In this document: positions 14,080 through 18,933 of the stretch, piece by piece | Numbering within the stretch: position 1 is the stretch's first letter | Layout of the letters: the number at the start of each line of letters is the position of its first letter | Assembly: GCA_902475415.1 (NCBI GenBank) | Contig: CABRZK010000009.1 | Coordinates: 1 to 18,933, forward strand | Length of the DNA: 18,933 bases | Direction: 5' to 3' | Source: an uncultured Eubacterium sp. | GTDB taxonomy: Bacteria; Bacillota; Clostridia; Lachnospirales; Lachnospiraceae | The notes under the pieces: generated by a model | Seen by the model: the letters and a program-made list of their open reading frames with translations, nothing else | Database searches by the model: none | Told to the model about the DNA's origin: nothing | Position numbers and translations under genes: made by a program

Positions 14080-15316
14080 TCGTTTCCCTTCTCCGTTCGA
14101 TATCCTCAAACTTTTCTCTGGCAGCTCCTGACAGATCTGTTGACAAATTTTTAAATTTTATTTTTAATTCTGCCCGTTCAGCCCTCTCCTCTTCCGTCAG
14201 TTTTTTTCCAGAACACAACTGTGCATATCGCTCCAGTTCCTCTTTTAATGTATCTGAATATTCATCTGCCTCAAAGTAGCCTTCCGCAAGTTCATCCGAT
14301 GAAAAAGCAGCCAGGTTCTCCAGTTCCACATGCTTTTCCAGATCATATGCTTTCGCATTGGAAATAGAATTCAAAATATATGGCGAATGTGTCGTCACAA
14401 TAAATTGAATATTCGGGAAAAATTCTGTTAAGAATGGAAGAATTTTTTTCTGCAGTTCAATATGAAGATGCGTTTCCAACTCATCAATCAGAACAATTCC
14501 CTGTGCATTATACTGACTGATTTCTTCAGCCAATAACCAGTTTTTGTCCATTCGAAGAATCAAATCGGATACAATATAAATTACCGATGAATAACCATCT
14601 GACAGTTCACTGAATTCAAAAGGCTCCCGGCCTTCCTGTCTGATTTTAAAATTATAATTTTTATAATCATATTCCAGATGAATCGATTTTTCGTCCAGCA
14701 AAACCTGCAGCGCAGATTCAAATCTGTCAAACCATTGTTGAATCCTCCCTACGATTTCCTGGTCGTCTTCGTTTCTTGCAAAAGATTGCTGTGTCTTCAT
14801 GTGAACCATATACTTAAGAAGAATATTTCCGGCGTTCTCCGTGGTGTCATATACTTCAGACAGCTTAATATTTTCCACGCCATTCGGTTTCGCAAATTGT
14901 GCTTTCCGTTCTGCCGGAAAATACGCAGTTATAAATTCTCCTTTTTGATATGCACTTTCAAGTCCATCATTATCATTCCATGCAACCCTAATGCCATCGC
15001 TATACTTACGAATCAAATCCGACCATTGCCTGTAATCCTGTTCCGCTTTAAATCGTTCATTCTCACTTGAAGCATGTTCCATCTTACGTTTCGCATCTTC
15101 TTCTAATTCCGGCCATGTTCTCGTTAATCGAATAAGATGTCCATCTTTAAGTACTTTCAGATATCTTACTAATCTTAACAGTAACGATGTCTTTCCTGAA
15201 CCATTTTTTCCAGTTAACAACAAATGCTGGCGCTTGGTTGTATCCAATTCAATCGTTATATTTGATAAATGATACAACTTTTCTATATTAATTTCACTGA
15301 TAAAATATTCTTTCAC
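14072..15316 (-). CDS. ABC/OLD-like AAA ATPase, PtuA-like
   Basis: A 414-aa ATPase of the SMC/OLD-type ABC class. Walker A is GKNGSGKT (36-43); a charged, probably coiled-coil insertion covers about 60-110; PAERKA is at 134-139; the signature is LSDGYSS (238-244); Walker B with an extended acidic motif is GIVLIDELETHLH (273-285); the H-loop region is TTHSPYIL (308-315). A second charged helical segment ends the protein (350-414). There is no TOPRIM domain, so it is not a full OLD nuclease. The start codon is GTG (15314-15316) with GGAGG (plus 15324-15328) 7 bases upstream; no better ATG exists. The gene overlaps the HNH gene by 8 bases. In PtuA proteins of Septu systems a similar ATPase forms a complex with the HNH partner. 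Confidence 0.85.
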   Translation of the reverse strand: MKEYFISEINIEKLYHLSNITIELDTTKRQHLLLTGKNGSGKTSLLLRLVRYLKVLKDGHLIRLTRTWPELEEDAKRKMEHASSENERFKAEQDYRQWSDLIRKYSDGIRVAWNDNDGLESAYQKGEFITAYFPAERKAQFAKPNGVENIKLSEVYDTTENAGNILLKYMVHMKTQQSFARNEDDQEIVGRIQQWFDRFESALQVLLDEKSIHLEYDYKNYNFKIRQEGREPFEFSELSDGYSSVIYIVSDLILRMDKNWLLAEEISQYNAQGIVLIDELETHLHIELQKKILPFLTEFFPNIQFIVTTHSPYILNSISNAKAYDLEKHVELENLAAFSSDELAEGYFEADEYSDTLKEELERYAQLCSGKKLTEEERAERAELKIKFKNLSTDLSGAAREKFEDIERRRETND

Positions 15317-15356
15317 TATGAATCCTCCGGTTTCCGGTTATTCTGCTTAACTATTC

Positions 15357-15362
15357 ATTATA
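15357..15362 (-). promoter_or_regulatory. Possible internal promoter of the ATPase/HNH pair
   Basis: The 68-bp gap between the Nudix stop and the ATPase GTG holds a minus-strand TATAAT (plus 15357-15362), preceded by a second overlapping TAATAT with an upstream TG as in extended -10 promoters. No clear -35 box is found. If active, transcripts would begin about 34 bases before the ATPase start. Confidence 0.3.
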
Positions 15363-15384
15363 TTATCATGTACGGAAGATATTT

Positions 15385-15780
15385 TCAATTTTTCTGGATA
15401 TACTCCCTGATCTTCTCAATCAACCCTTCATCCGCCGGCAGCCATTCCACACTCTCCAGCGTCTCCTTCGTCAGCCATTTCGCTGCCTCGTGCTCCTTCA
15501 GCACTAAATCTCCAGACTTCACTGTACAAATGAAGCAATCCATCGACAAATGAAACTTCGGATAATCATACTCCACGGTGTCCAGAAGTTCTTCCACCTG
15601 GATCTCCGTATCCAGTTCTTCCCGGATCTCTCTTACGATTGCTTCTCTGGCTGTTTCCCCTTCTTCAATCTTACCTCCCGGAAATTCCCAACCATCCTTG
15701 AATTCACCGTAGCCTCTCTGCGTTGCAAATACCTTTCCGTTGTCTATAATAATCGCTGCCACTACCTTAATTGTCTTCAT
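15385..15780 (-). CDS. Nudix hydrolase, MutT-like
   Basis: A 131-aa Nudix-fold pyrophosphohydrolase. The Nudix box begins at G36 and continues through E42 to REIREELDT (50-58), matching GX5EX7REUXEEXGU except that D57 replaces the glycine. The N-terminal VVAAIIIDNGKVFATQRG and WEFPGGK are typical of MutT, which cleaves 8-oxo-dGTP or other (d)NTPs to monophosphates. AGGAG lies 7 bases before the ATG. The gene starts only 12 bp after the helicase stop codon, so it belongs to the same transcript. MutT-like genes next to helicases with PLD and DUF3427 domains recur in Firmicutes, and a role in altering nucleotides during defence is plausible, though a plain housekeeping MutT is possible. Confidence 0.9.
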   Translation of the reverse strand: MKTIKVVAAIIIDNGKVFATQRGYGEFKDGWEFPGGKIEEGETAREAIVREIREELDTEIQVEELLDTVEYDYPKFHLSMDCFICTVKSGDLVLKEHEAAKWLTKETLESVEWLPADEGLIEKIREYIQKN

Positions 15781-15792
15781 CCTGCGTCTCCT

Positions 15793-18750
15793 TTATCCAT
15801 TGATAATATACTCATAAATATCTTCTCTGACCGGCGTATCCAACGCCCACTCAATCTCTACTGCTGTCTTGTCCGTATTAGCCATGACAAATTCTTCGGT
15901 TCGACCCGTAGCTGTCATCCGACCAAGATAATAGAATTCTTTGGAAATCTTATCATCCTTATTCTTTCTCACAAAAAGCTGTACATCAATCCCCCGTTCC
16001 TTTGCTTTCAGGAAATTTTGCACATCCTCTGAATCCCTGCTTCGCCCACTTTTCGAAATAGCAATCAGACGATCCGCTGTGAGAAAATGATCTTCGTATT
16101 TTGTTGTATCGCTGATATCCTCCTGTTTATCATAATTGATAAATACAGGAAATGTTTTTGTCTTCTTATCATATTTATACCCACCGATATTCAACGGAAC
16201 TTCATTACGCTCCCAGTTTAACAACCGACAGGCATCCTCATACGTATATTTCTGATATAATACCAGATCCGTATCCTGATATGTCTTACTATAGTTCATC
16301 TGATACCGGGCGATACCAAACTCCACAACTTCTTCCAGTATCTTATAAAACTCCCGATTTTCCAACATCTTTTCAAAATTTTCGGAAACCCGATAATCTT
16401 TCCCTTCTTTTTCAAGAAAAACACAGGAAGCATACGTTTTCTTTGCCGCACTGGTTGGAAATTCATTCGTCATGATATTTACTACATTTTCCGCGCAGTT
16501 TTCTGTCATAGCACGATGATATTTTTTCTCCAGCGCTTGCTGCAAAATATTCAACAGTCCATGATGATACTTTAGCATACGATTCAGAAGTTCCAACTCA
16601 TGAATTCTTTTCCCGCTGGCTAATTTTTTACATATGAATTCAATAACCTTTTCTTCCTCTTCGGAAAGCCGCACCGTATATTCTTTCTCGTATTTCACCA
16701 GAAACTTATAATACGAACCCAGACTGTTATTCTCAAAAATCCGCAACACATCCATCTCGCCATATCGGTCAAAATCCGATAGCTTCGGAATATGTCCCAG
16801 TTTATTTTTAAGATTTGTATAATTCTCCCGGATTAGCTTAATATCATTAAAATTCGCTGTATCAATCGCCTGGAAAATCCGTTTTCTGGAAATCTCATCA
16901 AAGTGAATGGTACTCGCTCCCGGAATCACCCGTCCACCTTCGGTTACATACCGACGAATATTATCTTTGTTATAACTTCGGTCTCCGGATAAAGCAATTG
17001 GAATCATAAAATTATTCCGATAATTTCCAATGAAATCCAGAACCACCACGTATTCCTTATTTTCTGCTTTACGCAGTCCCCGACCCAATTGCTGGATAAA
17101 TACAATCGGAGACTCCGTAGGACGCAACATGATAACCTGATTGATTTCCGGCACATCCACACCTTCTGAGAAAATATCCACGGAAATAATATAATCCAGT
17201 ATATTTTCTCCAGCATCTGCTGCCAGCCGTTCAATTGCATCTGCCCTTGCTGATTCCGAATCATTTCCGCTTAATACCTGTGTTCTCCAACCACGCTTAT
17301 TGAATTTCTTTGATAATTCTTTTGCTTCATCAATCCTGCTACAGAAAATCAAGCCCTTTACTCGATCACCACTATAGCTGAAAAACTCCGCCTGTTTCAT
17401 AACATTTGCCACACGCTCGTCCGAAGTAAGATACCGAAAATTCGCCAGTTTTTCCTCTGCTCCCTTCGCCTCATCCGCAATCACTTCCAGATCTGTAATT
17501 CCAAAATAATGGAATGGGCATAGCAAATCGTCTTCCATAGCATCCTGCAACCGAATCTCATAGGCAATCTGATGATTAAAAATCTCATAAATATTTCTGC
17601 CTTCCAGATTATCATCTCGCTTATCCGGTGTCGCAGTCATACCAAGCCACAGTTTTGGTGTAAAATACTCCATCACTTTTTTATAACTGTTGGCAGAACT
17701 ATGATGTGCTTCATCAATAATAATCGCGTCAAATGCTGTCCGTTCAAAAGCATGTAATGTCTGTTCTTTACTGATAGTCTGAATGGTTGCAAATATATAA
17801 TCTTTGTCCATTTCCTGATACTGACCGGTAACCATTCCCATCGAAACACTGCAGCCAAATACTTTACGGTAAGATTTCTTTGCCTGCTTTGCAATCTGAT
17901 TCCTATGTACTAAAAATAATACCTTCCGAAAGCCAAGCTCTCTCATGGCAAAGGCAGAAGCATACGTCTTTCCCGTACCTGTCGCACTGATCAGTAACGC
18001 TTTATCTTCCCCTGCATCATATATTTTCTGCAAATTATTGATAAATCCGGTCTGCATGGAGTTTGGTTGTAACCGATACGCCTCTAACGACGGAATCTGT
18101 TCCTGGCGCGCCAGTTCCTTCTGTTTACGGATAATTTTATTTCTTGTATAGTTTTCCGTATAACTGTCAATAAATTGTTCAAATTCCACCGCCTGCGGAG
18201 AATTCCACAAATCCTCAAATTCCGTCAACACACTTTGTGCATACTCACCTTGTTCCGTAGAAACAATCCTCGTATTCCATTCCCGATTCACAGTAAGCGC
18301 ACTGAGTGTCATATTGGAACTTCCCACAATAATCCGGTACATCTCTTCTTTTTTGAAAATATACCCTTTTGTGTGAAATCCTTCTTCTTTCTGATCTGTT
18401 ACATACATCTTTACATGCAAATTGGAAAATTCTTCTAATTTCCGCAACGCCTTCGGATCACTGAATGTCAAATAATCCGTTGTCAAAATCCGCCCCGGAA
18501 TCCCACGCTTCTCCAGTTCTTTTAAGGTCTGAAGCAGCGGTGTAATTCCACTCATCGTGATAAATGCCACACTGATGGCAAACTGTTCACAGGATAATAA
18601 TTCATCCTCAATGGATGAGATGACCTTGCGCCCTTCTTTGTAATTATTGGATATAAATTGCGGTCTGTAAGCCAGGTTGGAAGAGACAGTGTGGTCGATG
18701 AAGGCGGTGGTTAAGCCTTGCGTTATATTTGTTATTATTGTTTGATTCAT
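15793..18750 (-). CDS. PLD-nuclease/SF2 helicase/DUF3427 fusion protein
   Basis: A 985-aa multidomain protein. Residues about 30-190 form a phospholipase-D-type nuclease domain with one HxK motif (H126, K128) and the conserved GSSN (143-146); a single HKD motif implies the active site forms by dimerisation. A superfamily 2 helicase core follows: Walker A SATGTGKT (255-262), DEAH (346-349), TATP (372-375), motif V in FSEGVDVPE (527-535) and motif VI QLGRGLRK (554-561). The region from about 640 to 985 matches the layout of the DUF3427 C-terminal domain seen in such proteins. The ATG at 18750 has only a weak AGAGAG upstream. The gene heads a same-strand block with Nudix, ATPase and HNH genes. 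Predicted role: recognising and processing foreign DNA or RNA, possibly restriction-like. Confidence 0.9.
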   Translation of the reverse strand: MNQTIITNITQGLTTAFIDHTVSSNLAYRPQFISNNYKEGRKVISSIEDELLSCEQFAISVAFITMSGITPLLQTLKELEKRGIPGRILTTDYLTFSDPKALRKLEEFSNLHVKMYVTDQKEEGFHTKGYIFKKEEMYRIIVGSSNMTLSALTVNREWNTRIVSTEQGEYAQSVLTEFEDLWNSPQAVEFEQFIDSYTENYTRNKIIRKQKELARQEQIPSLEAYRLQPNSMQTGFINNLQKIYDAGEDKALLISATGTGKTYASAFAMRELGFRKVLFLVHRNQIAKQAKKSYRKVFGCSVSMGMVTGQYQEMDKDYIFATIQTISKEQTLHAFERTAFDAIIIDEAHHSSANSYKKVMEYFTPKLWLGMTATPDKRDDNLEGRNIYEIFNHQIAYEIRLQDAMEDDLLCPFHYFGITDLEVIADEAKGAEEKLANFRYLTSDERVANVMKQAEFFSYSGDRVKGLIFCSRIDEAKELSKKFNKRGWRTQVLSGNDSESARADAIERLAADAGENILDYIISVDIFSEGVDVPEINQVIMLRPTESPIVFIQQLGRGLRKAENKEYVVVLDFIGNYRNNFMIPIALSGDRSYNKDNIRRYVTEGGRVIPGASTIHFDEISRKRIFQAIDTANFNDIKLIRENYTNLKNKLGHIPKLSDFDRYGEMDVLRIFENNSLGSYYKFLVKYEKEYTVRLSEEEEKVIEFICKKLASGKRIHELELLNRMLKYHHGLLNILQQALEKKYHRAMTENCAENVVNIMTNEFPTSAAKKTYASCVFLEKEGKDYRVSENFEKMLENREFYKILEEVVEFGIARYQMNYSKTYQDTDLVLYQKYTYEDACRLLNWERNEVPLNIGGYKYDKKTKTFPVFINYDKQEDISDTTKYEDHFLTADRLIAISKSGRSRDSEDVQNFLKAKERGIDVQLFVRKNKDDKISKEFYYLGRMTATGRTEEFVMANTDKTAVEIEWALDTPVREDIYEYIING

Positions 18751-18799
18751 TTTCTGGTATCTCTCTTGTTAATGTATTTATCATTTATGTCATTATTCT

Positions 18800-18809
18800 G
18801 TAGATCTAC
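18800..18809. promoter_or_regulatory. Palindrome in front of the helicase gene
   Basis: GTAGATCTAC is a perfect 10-bp palindrome 50 bases upstream of the helicase ATG. A weak minus-strand promoter (TCTACA, 17 bp, GATAAA) would have its -35 box inside the palindrome, so a repressor site is conceivable. The surrounding 87 bases contain no gene. Confidence 0.3.
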
Positions 18810-18837
18810 GACACTTAATATTTTACACTATTATTAT

Positions 18838-18933
18838 TTAAATACTACCCATTATTCTAAGTCGATTAACTTTACCAGCTTTTTTAATATACGAATCTGT
18901 TGCTGCTAGTACTTCTTGAATTCTATCTGGTAT
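18838..18933 (-). CDS. C-terminal end of an unidentified protein (partial)
   Basis: The minus strand stays open from the window edge for 31 codons, IPDRIQEVLAATDSYIKKAG then KVNRLRIMGSI, ending in TAA (18838-18840). The other two minus frames are closed early. The peptide is charged and likely helical and does not match a family I can name. It ends 87 bp before the helicase start and could belong to the same operon. With so short a segment, chance openness cannot be excluded. Confidence 0.4.
   Translation of the reverse strand: MPDRIQEVLAATDSYIKKAGKVNRLRIMGSI

Noticed and set aside
13369..15316. Complete retron with PtuAB-like effectors
   Set aside because: No reverse transcriptase gene or YxDD motif is found anywhere in the window; only the effector-like pair is present.
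1..18933. CRISPR arrays, tRNA or rRNA genes
   Set aside because: No regularly spaced direct repeats, tRNA-like cloverleaf or rRNA signature sequence was found on either strand by reading.

Overview
The window looks like chromosomal DNA of a gut Firmicute, probably family Lachnospiraceae. The base composition is moderately AT-rich, ribosome binding sites are strong AGGAG/GGAGG types, promoters are sigma-A-like, and the protein families (paired half-size ABC exporters, AzgA-type purine permease with a long adenine deaminase, UvrA2-like protein, MutT next to a DUF3427 helicase) are common there. This is an inference from style; there is no rRNA or other marker gene to fix the taxon.

Left part (1-6570): two adjacent minus-strand half-ABC exporters (the second cut by the window edge), probably a heterodimeric exporter, behind a promoter that carries a dyad. 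Then come a short zinc-ribbon remnant with a structured intergenic region, and an adenine salvage unit. In that unit an NCS2/AzgA-type permease and adenine deaminase share one minus-strand operon ending in a clear intrinsic terminator, and a LysR regulator is transcribed divergently from the same 130-bp control region.

Middle part (6613-13106): a small SAM-dependent methyltransferase, then an MFS transporter broken by an in-frame TAG. It lies back to back with a LysR-type regulator whose DNA-binding domain has decayed. Between the two are interleaved divergent promoters and a 16-bp perfect inverted repeat. Next is a two-ATPase UvrA2-like protein. It is flanked by a 53-bp direct repeat (49/53 identical) made of the 3' end of a pyridoxamine-phosphate-oxidase-like gene: the right copy is inside an intact gene and the left copy is an orphan fragment. 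Several hundred bases here carry hairpins and no convincing gene.

Right part (13258-18933): a minus-strand cluster that looks like an anti-phage or nucleic-acid-processing island. Its genes, in order of transcription, are a 985-aa protein with an N-terminal phospholipase-D-type nuclease domain, an SF2 helicase core and a DUF3427-like C-terminus; a Nudix (MutT-like) hydrolase 12 bp downstream; an ABC/OLD-like ATPase starting with GTG; and an HNH endonuclease overlapping the ATPase by 8 bp. The last two resemble PtuA/PtuB of Septu systems, which are also the effectors of some retrons. No reverse transcriptase is present. Just past the HNH stop, on the opposite strand, is a row of three hairpins behind a TATAAT box that could be a small RNA. 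The combination of a PLD-helicase-DUF3427/Nudix module with a PtuAB-like pair in one co-directional block is the most interesting feature of the window. A further gene, of which only the last 31 codons are visible, lies upstream of it.
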